DNA from: Pictodentalium vernedei
Taxonomy: Eukaryota; Mollusca; Scaphopoda; Dentaliida; Dentaliidae
Reading direction: 5' to 3'
DNA length: 64,000 nt
Assembly (NCBI GenBank): GCA_031216915.1
Contig: CM062296.1
Coordinates: forward strand, 63,105,084-63,169,083
Of the stretch, positions 53,673-63,690 are shown one piece after another (positions within the stretch are counted from its first letter, which is position 1; the number at the start of each line of letters is the position of its first letter). Made by a program: the position numbers and the translations under genes. Under the pieces are notes generated by a model. The model searched no databases. It was given only the letters and a program-made list of their open reading frames with translations, and was not told the DNA's origin.

Positions 53673-53823
53673 GAAAATACCCATAGTAGCTTGGGGTGCC
53701 AAATGGTCACCATGAGTGGTGGAGTGGTGTTAACCGCGAACCTTTGGCGCGTGGTTGGTTAACAGCACTTCACCACGAGTAGTGAACATTTGGTACACAA
53801 AGCTACTTTGGGTATATTTTATT
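53673..53823. mobile_element. Foldback MITE ('aaatgttcac' family), complete copy
   Basis: Arms 'aaaatacccatagtagctt' ... 'ccaaatggtcaccat' and their complements ('atggtacac(a)aagctactttgggtata') flank 'ggtgttaaccgcg...ggttaacagcac', also inverted. A partial copy lies at 34,784-34,912. Confidence 0.75.
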
Positions 53824-54648
53824 TACACCATGATCGTCAAATTAATAAGAGTTTAAATGTTAGAATCATTCAATATTCACACGTGCGATTCGGTTGTTGT
53901 TTACATGAGCACCGGTGGACTGTACTTCAGCTGGCAATTTTATAGCCGAAACGAAACAGAAAACGAAACGCGCAAATTACGGGGCCTTTTTCATTTTAAT
54001 AACATACTATCTCGAGTTATGGGTGCTTTATTAACATGAAACAAAGTTTGTTAATTTTAGTATCTTATGAGGCAAACGTATTTAAAACTGTAATAAATAA
54101 TTGCCGGTTTCATTTCATTCTCCACAAGGCAACAAGCGATAAATTTCGACAAGTTTCCATTCAAATCGAGGTCACCAAAGGTCAGCTTGGGTGTAGTTCC
54201 ACTGTAGGTGTAAATTTTAACTGTTGAAAACCCATTGCTGGCGTGTTCACCACGGTTGGTGTGTAAAGTAAAAAGTTATGTCAGGCTTTTTATGTATAGT
54301 AGAAATAGGTAATCATGGTATAAAATGGTATAGTTACCCTGTAAGAAAACGAAAACGACTTCATTACGTAGCTCGGAATGAAACAAATTACGCCTTTTCA
54401 CGTTTGTATTCTAGTCCCACATGTTGAGGGAAATCATCCTTTCTGTTGGATCACTGCTTGTTATTGCCAATTACTGTTAAAAGTAAATAGAGAAAATTCG
54501 TAACCGGGTCATTAGTGCACTCATTTTATAATAGACGTTGATTACAGTTGAATGATGAAATATTTGGGAAACGGAGCATAGTTTTCTTTTATAATTCTGT
54601 CTTGAAACTATAGCTATAGTTAAAACGACGGCCATTGCAATAAACTGA
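53824..54648. other. No recognisable gene
   Basis: AT-rich; a 'gtgttcaccacggttggtgtg' segment near 54,242 resembles the neighbouring foldback. Nothing coding recognised. Confidence 0.35.
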
Positions 54649-54966
54649 TACAGTTAAAACTAGAAGTCCTGTCACGAATCGTGCGCTTATCTAGGCTTAA
54701 TTGCGCGTTGGAATTGCGCGCAATTGCCATATTGAATGGCATCCAAAACACGGCATGTCCTCCTGGTTACTCATAGCAAACACATGCAATATTTCTGCCA
54801 ATGGACCTCCGGGTTACCCGGAGGTCCATTGGCTGAAACATTGCTTGTGCACAGGCCATATGTACAGAATTTGATAGCTTTACTTGGGTCATAACGCGCA
54901 CATTAACGCGCATATCAACGTGTTATTTCTGCGCATTTCATGACAGGACTTCTAGTTTTAACTGTA
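54649..54966. mobile_element. Tc1/mariner-type MITE, copy h
   Basis: Intact ends (tacagttaaaactagaagtc and complement), TA at both ends, perfect central palindrome, orientation as copy d. Confidence 0.9.
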
Positions 54967-55570
54967 TGTTGCAGCCGCTACTGTGATGTCTTTAGCGCAA
55001 TGATGGTTTCACCATCTGTGCACTGGCTCTTGACGGGTTTGCGAACTAAATACAAATGCTGTATAGAAGGCGAAATATTTGCAAAATGCAATGTTTGCCT
55101 GGTCAGGAATTACAGAAGGAAAACAAACCTTGTTTACACATGTCAGGGTACCAAATGACATTTAAATATTATTTAGTGACAGTGGCGGCGCTACGGTGGG
55201 GCATGGGGGACATTTGCCCCCCCCCCCCCCCCAAACGAAGGTTTTGCCCCCCCCCCCTAGTTGCCCCCCCCCCCCCCAACCATCTCGCATGCATTTCCAT
55301 CCACCCTCACACACAAACACATTCAGTCACTCTCTCTCACACACACACACACACACCCCTCTCTTTTTTTATTCCCAATAATTGCCCATACACACTTAGC
55401 CCAAACCCTCAGGCTAGCTGATGAACACATCCAGGCAGTAGAGATTTAAAGACTCGGATGCAGATACTTATAAGTTATAATTAAGTTATGAGCCAACAAA
55501 GGCATGTCTACCCATATCCCTTGTCTAAAAAAAATTCATGGATTTCGCATTATGACAGACGGGCATTATG

Positions 55571-55572
<2 letters not shown>

Positions 55573-55638
<66 letters not shown>
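55573..55638. repeat. (TC)n microsatellite, about 66 bp
   Basis: Uninterrupted alternating TC run inside the hAT-type element. Confidence 0.97.
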
Positions 55639-55640
<2 letters not shown>

Positions 55641-55705
55641 GCACAGACCCACCAGACGCGGATCCAGGATTTTTTGAAAGGAGGACCGCTAATTACCATT
55701 ACATT

Positions 55706-55816
55706 TAGTCGAAACTTGGACCCAAAGTCCGTAATATAATTTTTTGGTTTGGTACGTCCACAGGACGTACCAAACCAAAAAAGTATATTACGGACTTTGG
55801 GTCCAAGTTTGGACTA
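55706..55816. mobile_element. Small foldback element ('ttggaccc' family), copy 2
   Basis: Near-perfect inverted arms from tagtcgaaacttggaccca to its complement, with a loop of a few bases at 'tccacagga'. Relative of 4343-4454. Nested inside hAT-type element 2. Confidence 0.75.
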
Positions 55817-55989
55817 CCTCATAACAAAGTAATGATATGATCCTTTACGTATTTGCCCCCCTTCATGGGAGTCTGCCCCCCTAGTTACCCCCCCCCCCAC
55901 AAAAAAAATTCTGGCGCCGCCACTGTTTAGTGAGCCTGTGATAAGTATCTAATCGCTTTTATCACGCGCCTATTCTATGAAATCCCAAT

Positions 55990-56300
55990 CTACAGCAACG
56001 CTAAACCATGCGGAAAATGAAAATATGTTCGGCAAACATGTTCCGAACGGAAGTCGTCGACGCATTACTTTTAAATAGAAGCGAATTTTCACTGACATTT
56101 TTTTTACAAATCATGCACAGCAGTTACAATTTGAATCGCTAGCGATAGCTACAAATAGTAACACGGGTTCCCCTCGCAAATTTGGTTGGCGATAAAATGT
56201 GTTCTCTTTGTTGATAGTAACTGTTGTCAAATGAATTGCTAAGTGTCCTTCTAATTATTGCTTTTAGAGACGTTAAGGCGTGTAATAAACACAGAGCGAC
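55990..56300 (+). repeat. Dispersed repeat family D, copy 3
   Basis: Follows copies 1 and 2 in order; the small ORF seen in them is broken here and a stretch around the 'ggaacccagggg' region is missing. Confidence 0.75.
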
Positions 56301-56309
56301 ACACGTGGG

Positions 56310-56949
56310 GGAAAGGGTTATCGCTTTCTGAATGTATGGCATTGCGGCCGGGTGAGCGTATGGACAAACACGCCTCTCGACTAAATCCATTTTCCCCGAT
56401 GTTGAGGGCATTATAAACATATTACATTGGGAGGATAAAATTTCAAGTACACGTTAACCGCTTTTGTAATAATATTTTACATCAGATCTTGAAATTTATT
56501 GGACACTGGCCGCTCCAAAAATAAATGTGTGGAGTGCTCGTGTTTAATTATGAGTCACTACTTATTCTCGACTGAATACAATTCACAACATGGATGTTCT
56601 AAGTGACAGAAGTGTTACATGTTCTTGACGATAACAATTGGCAAAGCACGTACCTTTTGTTTATTTGTTTTCGAATTCGTAAAAAATCACTTATAACCGG
56701 TCAATTGTAATCTTCCTCGCATCGTAATAGATTTGGCAGCAGTATTTGCTTCAGTGCGAGGATAAAGGATTAGCATTACAGCACATGTTGAGAGGGTTTC
56801 CGCCCTCGCACTAACAAGTTAATCTGTTTTTTTTTTTTTTTTTTTTTTTTTTTGAGAACTATAAACAAAATGTACACTGACTGAAAACTTGCTTCCGCTT
56901 TTATGTTTCTAAAACAGATTTAGATTAATTGTGGGTTGGAGCAGAGGGG
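56310..56949. other. No recognisable gene; T27 tract
   Basis: AT-rich sequence with a run of 27 T at 56,827-56,853. Nothing coding recognised. Confidence 0.4.
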
Positions 56950-57766
56950 AGGCCACCACAAATTTGCAAGACGTGACGTGGGGGTGGGTGGGCCTCTTGA
57001 GTGCGCCAAAAATGTTCATTTCCAAATTGTGCAATTTTTTGAATTTTTTAAAAATATATCAATATATCAGCTAATATGTACCATCATTTGTGTTTCAAAC
57101 CCTAAAGATGATGCTGTACATCACACTCTTAACATAAATACAACATCAGGAGGCTTTATATGTGAGAATATTGGGCTTAAACTGGGAAAATGTCACACGT
57201 TAGTAGGGGGTGGGTGTCTTGTTCGAAATGTAGAAAATGTGCAGACAATATTTTGGGAACAATTCAAACGAAAATTTGTTACCGTATATGTACACCTGCT
57301 CTGGCCGGCCAAGCCTGATAATGAACAGCTTGTCATTTGTAGATTGGGCCCCACAGCAGCCCACATAGGTTTAAATTGGTGGTACCAGTTTAACCCTTTA
57401 CCTAACATGAAAAGCAGACGACACTTGCCAAAAAATGATTGAATAACTAATTTTTTTCATTTTTTGTCTCAAAAACAAAAAATGAAAAAATAATAAAAAT
57501 TAATTGGCGATTTTTGAGAACAGCGCTGGCCGATTTGGGCCGTTACGTTGGGTAAAGGGTTAAGAACATTATGACCCCCCCCCCCCCCCCTAAAGACAGC
57601 TGTGCCTACTAAGTTTATAAGTTTGTTTTGGATTTTAATGGGAGAGTGGGGGGGGGGGGGGGGTGTCTGAGAACGGTAGTAGGAAATTTGCATGTAGTGG
57701 GTGGGTGGGGGTAAAAAGGGGCCGAATAAAAAATAGGACGTCACGTCTTGCAAATTTTTAGTGCCC
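56950..57766. mobile_element. Possible non-autonomous TIR element
   Basis: Both ends contain 'aaatttgcaagacgtgacgt' in opposite orientation (56,960-56,979 and the complement near 57,737-57,756), followed inwards by G-rich and C-rich sequence. The exact termini and target duplication could not be fixed. A piggyBac-type MITE lies inside. Confidence 0.45.
57389..57563. mobile_element. piggyBac-type MITE, copy 4 (internally deleted)
   Basis: Clean ttaaccctttacctaacatg start and gttgggtaaagggttaa end, but the central hairpin is missing, leaving 175 bp. Confidence 0.85.
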
Positions 57767-57820
57767 CCCCCCCCCCCCCCCCCCCCCCCGGTTGGAGTCT
57801 CATTTCACAAAACTATGTGT

Positions 57821-58540
57821 TTATTATTAGTGATTTACTGGGATTTCCGGGTTTGATTACAAACGATAACTTCACAAGTGAATTGTGCAATCAACAATTG
57901 GGTCATGTATTCGTGCGCAAAAACGAAAACGCTTCGGCGTTGGTGTAATGGGGACTTCATTGGGTTTTTATTTGGTTTTTTTTCTTTGTTTTTTTAACCC
58001 TTTACCTAATATGAAAAGAAAACGACATTTGCAAAGAATATTTTTGAATAACTATTATTTTCTTTTTTCGTCTCAAAAACATAGGTTATAACTACTCATT
58101 GAGAGCTCGTTCCAATGAGGGGTTATAACGAATGTTTCAGAAACAAAAGATAAAGAAATAATGAAACTTAATTGACGATTTTTGAGAATAGCGCTGGACG
58201 TTACGCTAGGTAAAAGGTTAAATAATATAATTACCGTTAATAAAGAAAAGTAATAAACAGAGTAATCGCTTGACTGGACTGGTTACGTGAAATAATTCAT
58301 GAGAGGTGAGATAAAAAGTCCCTCGCCTCGAATGAATTATTTCACACGTAACCAGCCCAGTCAAGCGATTACTCTCTATGAAATATCAGTTGGTCTAAAA
58401 CGCGCATTTGGAAAGTCTAGTGATAAAAATCTTACTTTTTTACTGATTTCTCGTTTTTATTATCCTTGGCAGAAGGAGATCAATTCCACTATGCTAATAT
58501 CTTGCTCCTCATATAAAATGAGTCTGAATTTCTTTTCAGC
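57821..58540. repeat. 720-bp segment, copy 1
   Basis: Nearly identical to 60,431-61,150 and the same length. It contains a piggyBac-type MITE (57,994-58,221) and a foldback hairpin (about 58,258-58,376, arms 'gagtaatcgcttgactgg'). Confidence 0.93.
57994..58221. mobile_element. piggyBac-type MITE, copy 5
   Basis: ttaa-bounded, ends ttaaccctttacctaatatg and taggtaaaaggttaa, with a shortened central hairpin ('cattgagagctcgttccaatg'). Confidence 0.85.
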
Positions 58541-58585
58541 CATATATCAGAAAAAATGTCTTCGTTCAATTACTGTACGGAAACG

Positions 58586-58903
58586 TACCGTTAAAACTAG
58601 AAGTCCTGTCATGAAATGCGCACAAAAAGCACGTTGATCTGCGCGTTAATCTACGCGTTATGACCATAGTAAGGCTACCAAATTCTGTATATATGGCCTG
58701 TGCACAAGCAATGTTTCAGCCAATGGACCTCCGGGTAACCCGGAGGTCCATTGGCAGAAACATTGCCTGTGTTTGCTATGAGTAACTTGGAGAACCTGCC
58801 TTGCTTTGGATGCCATTCGATATGACAATTGCGCGTAATTCATACGCACAATTAAGCCTAGATAAGCTCACAGTTCGTGACAGGACTTCTAGTTTTAACT
58901 GCA
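58586..58903. mobile_element. Tc1/mariner-type MITE, copy i
   Basis: Ends taccgttaaaactagaagtc and cttctagttttaactgca, with a perfect central palindrome. Terminal bases carry single changes. Confidence 0.88.
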
Positions 58904-59312
58904 TGGATTTCTGTACGGAAATGTGTTTCTTGAAAATTGAAAAAAAAATGAATTCTCTTTCCAGATGAAACGAAAGCATTTAAAGAACCGTATATCTCTG
59001 GGTTGTAGGAATCAGTTACACCCTAACTCGAAATAAAATGTAATATTTATAGTCGAGAACAAATGACGCATGCTCATTTTATATTTTCTTTGTCATTGAT
59101 GGTTGGTAAACATCAGGTTTCTAAAAAAGATGACTGATTCCCGATACCTTCCATTTTTATAACACGTTTTATAGAGTGTTCTCTTCCATATATAATATAT
59201 TTTACAAAACAGTTTATCATAAATGCTACGTTTTTATATAATATCTAGGTTTTTATGATTATATTATTATATGGTAGCCTGTGAATTATCGCAAATTATC
59301 TAAAAGATGTTT

Positions 59313-59343
59313 CTCGATATCCATCGACTCGATGGATATCGAG
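59313..59343. repeat. Perfect hairpin, 15-bp arms, 1-nt spacer
   Basis: Arms ctcgatatccatcga and complement. Confidence 0.9.
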
Positions 59344-59529
59344 GAATATCTCTCAGGAGCTTCTTTAATGACGTCATGCTTGGGGCATGATGTCGTCTTG
59401 AACGTCGCCTTGAAGAAACGATCAGCAAATCTTTGTTATTGTTTTGGAACTGTTTTGGAACTGTTTGCAGTCGAATTGGGCTGAATATTGCTCAGTAAAA
59501 TGTCACGTAGCATATAATAAAAAGAAAGT

Positions 59530-59669
59530 CTACGCTATTTTAGAGTATATCGGGAATTATCTAATTCGTGTGGCCCTGAAAGTATTATTTTTCACCTGCC
59601 AAACGTTCGTGAAAAATAAAACGTTCAGGTCCACACTCATAATTCCCGATATTCACTAAAACAGCGTAG
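59530..59669. repeat. Foldback of about 140 bp
   Basis: Arms beginning ctacgctattttag and ending in the approximate complement pair through 'atcgggaattat' and 'tgtgg.cctgaa'; inner arms 'ttatttttcac' and 'gtgaaaaataa' also pair. It looks like a small foldback element. Confidence 0.75.
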
Positions 59670-60279
59670 ATATCCTCTATTTTTTCGAAACGGCGTGGAT
59701 TTAGTAAAGAGATAAACTATAAGCTGGGGGTGAAATAAAAAACTGACGCTTTCCGGTGATATTAAGTCTGCTTTCTAACCTGCAATTTAAAAACAAGCAT
59801 GGAACAAGCATGGATAATTTCTAATCTTCCCAAGCAGCCGAATAAACTCAAGGCCTGCTGCCATTTCTCGATATTGTATCTGTTAAGCCGATTTTTCCTG
59901 CTTCTATACACCTGGAACTTAATTAAGCACCCCCTGAAATGTTTCATGACAGTGAAGTTGCTGTTACTGATTACTATGTTTGAATGATTGTTAAGTCCCG
60001 CAGTACATTTCATCTCGTGAAAACCATGATGTTTCTGGTTGTAGCGTACTCACACCTGCCCCACCCACCCCAACCCCCACCCCTTCCTGGTCAACGTGAA
60101 ACACGCTACCCACGAATGCCATAAAAACACTCATCCACATGCAATATCTGAATATAAAACAAGAAAATTTGTCACTTCTTTTATCAGTAAATGTTGACAT
60201 GGCAATGAGGAGACTGTCAAAGGCACTAAGATGGCAATTATGCATGCAACCGGCATGTCATTCCAAGCTATTGGGAGGC

Positions 60280-60429
60280 AACTTGGCTATAGTCATTCTG
60301 CCATCAGCAGACTTGTCTAAAAACATCAACAAACCAACAATGTTAAGGACCGACCAGGGCCTGGACAACCCGAAAGACCATTTCTCTGGAAAATCGGAGT
60401 CTGGAACGCGACGTTAGGCGTGAACTCTT
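60280..60429 (+). repeat. 150-bp direct duplication, left copy
   Basis: Matches 61,151-61,300 with a single visible mismatch (ctatagtcat versus ctatattcat). Together the two copies bracket the 720-bp segment exactly. Confidence 0.95.
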
Positions 60430-60430
60430 A

Positions 60431-61150
60431 TTATTATTAGTGATTTACTGGGATTTCCGGGTTTGATTACAAACGATAACTTCGCAAGTGAATTGTGCAA
60501 TCAACAATTGGGTCATGTATTCGTGCGCAAAAACGAAAACGCTTCGGCGTTGGTGTAATGGGGACTTCATTGGGTTTTTATTTGTTTTTTTTCTTTGTTT
60601 TTTTTAACCCTTTACCTAATATGAAAAGAAAACGACACTTGCAAAGAATATTTTTGAATAACTATTATTTTCTTTTTTCGTCTCAAAAACATAGGTTATA
60701 ACTCCTCATTGAGAGCTCGTTCCAATGAGGGGTCATAACGAATGTTTTAGAAACAAAAGATAAAGAAATAATGAAACTTAATTGACGATTTTTGAGAATA
60801 GCGCTGGCAGTTACGCTAGGTAAAGGGTTAAATAATATAATTACCGTTAATAAAGAAAAGTAATAAACAGAGTAACCGCTTGACTGGACTGCTTACGTGA
60901 AATAATTCATGAGAGGTGAGATATATAGTCCCTCGCCTCGAATGAATTATTTCACACGTAACCAGCCCAGTCAAGCGATTACTCTCTATGAAATATCAGT
61001 TGGTCTAAAACGCGCATTTGGAAAGTCTAGTGATAAAAATCTTCCTTTTTTACTGATTTCTCGTTTTTATTATCCTTGGCAGAAGGAGACCAATTCCACT
61101 ATGCTAATATCTTGCTCCTCATATAAAATGAGTTTGAATTTCTTTTCAGC
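60431..61150. repeat. 720-bp segment, copy 2 (inserted in Tc1 transposase)
   Basis: Near-identical to 57,821-58,540, including the nested piggyBac-type MITE (60,604-60,831) and the foldback. Begins ttattattagtgatttactg and ends tttcttttcagc. Confidence 0.93.
60604..60831. mobile_element. piggyBac-type MITE, copy 6
   Basis: Same MITE as at 57,994-58,221, carried along in the 720-bp duplication rather than inserted independently. Confidence 0.85.
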
Positions 61151-61300
61151 AACTTGGCTATATTCATTCTGCCATCAGCAGACTTGTCTAAAAACATCAA
61201 CAAACCAACAATGTTAAGGACCGACCAGGGCCTGGACAACCCGAAAGACCATTTCTCTGGAAAATCGGAGTCTGGAACGCGACGTTAGGCGTGAACTCTT
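61151..61300 (+). repeat. 150-bp direct duplication, right copy
   Basis: Second copy of 60,280-60,429, starting aacttggctatattcattc and ending gtgaactctt, immediately after the 720-bp segment. Confidence 0.95.
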
Positions 61301-62174
61301 CGCTTCAAGTGGGGTTTTGAAACGCCTTGGGCTCCCCAACAGACGTTTGTGCAACAGAACTGTCCAAACCCGTCTCAGAGCACTAGGTATGAGATCCAAG
61401 AGAGTCAAGTATCCAGCTCTTTCCGATCAGCATAGCATCGAAGACGACGTTTGAAGTGGTGTGTGGCACGACAGCATTGGAATTTCAGGACATGGAGGAG
61501 AGTGCATTGTTCAGGCGAGAGTAGGTTCCTCCTTCACGTCACAAATCGTCGCATGACAGTATGGAGCACAGAAGTACTGCTTACGCGTCCATGAACATCA
61601 GACATATTGCTTCTTATGGTGGAGGATCAGTAATGATCTGGGGATGCCCCTCTCGTGATTGTAAACTTGATATGGTGACTGTACGTGGGAATCTGAATGG
61701 TCATTAGTACATCCGGGACATTCTCAATCCGGTTGTCGTGCCTCATTTTGACAACCGCCCGTTGGCTACTCGCCCACTATTCATGGACGACAATGCAAGG
61801 CCACATCGTTTCCATCATGTGAGAGCACTCCTTCAGAACAACGCTTTTACAACACTACCTTGGCCTGCAATGATCCCCGATTTAACCACATCCGTGGCTT
61901 TCTCTGACGTCATGTACAAGCAAGGGGCCGCCTGTACCATGGACCGTTCCAGCAACATACTTGTCGAGAGAACATTATTCCATCAAAAACATTAGTGACA
62001 GATATGCGTAATTAGCGCCATTAAAATACTGCATATTTTCATCATTGTGTTGTCTTTCATTTTTCAATGGACCATTCTTTCCGCAAACAATAACTTTTGG
62101 CCATCTGAAAGATAGCATGAAAGTAATAACAGTTTCTATTAACACCACTACGAATGAAAGTGTCAATGACACTG

Positions 62175-63690
62175 TAGCTCAACTTGACAAACTTGAACTT
62201 GGTAAGTTATAAATGAAATGGCAAAATTGAAGATCATTGGGACCAATGTCAGTTTTTTTGCCAGTGGCAACATTTTTTGACAGAAACTGAAGAAAATCGA
62301 TAGCTCCCATCTAGAGGCCTCCCCAAATGCCAGGTTTCAAAGCAATCCGATCATAAATGTGCCCTGTAGGGTGTACAAAAGGGAAATATTGTGGTCTGAC
62401 TAGACTGACTAAATTCTAAGAACGTTGGCCGTGGCAACATTTTTTGACGGAAATGGAAGAAAATCGATAGCGCCCATCTAGAGGTCACCGTAAATAAGCA
62501 TACCAGGTTTCAAAGCAATCTAATCATAAATGAGCCCTGTCGGGTGAGCCAAAGGGAAATATTGTGGTCTGACTAAACTAAGTTCTAAGAATGTTGGCTG
62601 CGGCAACATTTTTTGATGGAAATTGAAGAAAATCGATCGCTCCCATCTAGAGGTCACCCCAAACAAGCATGAAAGGTTTCAAAGCAATCCGATCATACAT
62701 GTGCCCTGTAGGGTGTGCCAAAGGGAAATATCGAGTCTTCTGACTGAACCAAGTTCTAAGAACGTTGGCCGCGGCAACATTTTTTAATGGAAATTGAAGA
62801 AAATCGATAGCTCCCATCTAGAGGTCTCCCCAAACAGGCATACCAGGTTTCAAAGCAATCAAATGATAAATGTGCCCTGTAGGGTGTGCCAAAGGGAAAT
62901 ATTGTGGTCTGCCTAAACTGAGTTCTAAAAACGTTGGCCGCGGCAACATTTTTTGACGGAAATTGAAGAAAATCGATAGCTCCCATCTAGATGTCACCCC
63001 AAATAAGCATGCCAGGTTTTAAAGCAATCCGATCATAAATGTACCCTGTAGGGTGTGCCAAAGGGAAATATTCAGTCTTCTGACTAAACTAAGTTCTAAG
63101 AACGTTGGCCACGGCAACATTTTTGACAGAAATTGAAGAAAATCGATAGCTCCCATCCAGAGGTCTCCCCAAACAAGCATACCAGGTTTCAAAGCAATCT
63201 GATTGTAAATGTACCCTGTAGGGTGTGCCAAAGGGAAATATTGAGGTCTGACTAAACTAAGTTCTACGAACGTTGGCCGTGGCAACATTTTTTGCCGGAA
63301 ATTGAAGAAAATCGATAGCTCCCATCTAGAGGTCACCCTAAATAAGCGAATCAGGTTTCAAAGCAATCAAATCATAAATGTGCCCTGTAGGGTGTGCCAA
63401 AGGGAAATATTGTGGTTTGACTAAACTAAGTTCTAAGAACGTTGGCCGCGGCAACATTTTTTGACGGAAATTGAAGAAAATCGATAGGTCCCATTTAGAG
63501 GTCACCCCAAACAAGCATAAGAAGTTTCAAAGTAATCTGATCATAAATGCGACCTGTGAGGTGTGCCAAAGGAAATTGTGGACGTACGTACTAACGTACT
63601 AACGTACTAACATACTAACGTACTAACGTACGCCGACGGACGAGAAGTGATGGCAATAGCTCAGCTTGACTTTGTCAAGTTGAGCTAAAA
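62175..63690. mobile_element. Hairpin-ended (Helentron-like) element carrying a 170-bp tandem array
   Basis: The left end starts tagctcaacttgacaaa; the right end is a hairpin (agctcagcttgac..tgtcaagttgagcta) whose final arm is the inverted copy of the left end. Between them lie the 170-bp array, a short 'acgtacta' microsatellite (63,571-63,622) and 'gccgacggacgag'. This order (tandem core, microsatellite, hairpin terminus) resembles the non-autonomous Helentron-related or pearl-type elements known from bivalves. No Rep/helicase is encoded. Confidence 0.6.
62235..63590. repeat. Tandem array, eight units of about 170 bp
   Basis: The landmark 'aacgttggccgcggcaacat' recurs at 62,421, 62,590, 62,761, 62,930, 63,101, 63,269 and 63,438 (spacing 168-171), with a partial first unit. 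Units share 'gaagaaaatcgatagctccc' and 'ccctgtagggtgtgccaaag'. Alternate spacings of 169 and 171 hint at a two-unit period. Minus-strand ORFs here are repeat read-through. Confidence 0.93.

Larger units (their letters stand above)
55172..55933. mobile_element. hAT-type non-autonomous element 2 (746 bp) with 8-bp TSD
   Basis: Perfect 8-bp direct repeats tttagtga at 55,172-55,179 and 55,926-55,933 flank inverted ends cagtggcggcgc(t) and (t)ggcgccgccactg. The body is mostly low-complexity: poly-C tracts, (ca)n near 55,335, (tc)n at 55,573-55,638, and a nested foldback at 55,706-55,816. There is no transposase. Confidence 0.82.
60199..61895 (+). pseudogene. Tc1-type transposase, interrupted and decayed
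   Basis: The first part reads MRRLSKALRWQL, then in shifting frames SFQAIGRQLGYSHSAISRLV (helix-turn-helix). After the inserted 720-bp segment, the HTH end is repeated and the sequence continues to VIWGCPSRDCKLD-like, MVTVRGNLN, PHFDNRPLATRPLFMDDNARPHRF and TTLPWPAMIPDLTT. The Asp of the second catalytic box (DDNARPH) is present; the final Glu (PLEH in copy 1) is lost because the sequence diverges after PDLTT. Multiple stops confirm that it is inactive. Confidence 0.82.
59900..62150 (+). mobile_element. Tc1-type transposon, copy 2 (interrupted)
   Basis: Plus-strand relative of the element at 48,341-50,058: shared 5' end (cacctggaacttaattaagc), transposase, and 3' tail (ctttcatttttcaatggacc). 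It is interrupted by the 720-bp segment at 60,431-61,150, which is flanked by 150-bp direct duplications of transposase sequence. Confidence 0.8.

Noticed and set aside
62756..63336. Minus-strand ORFs with repeated peptide blocks
   Set aside because: They are read-through of the 170-bp array; the repeats are explained by the DNA period.
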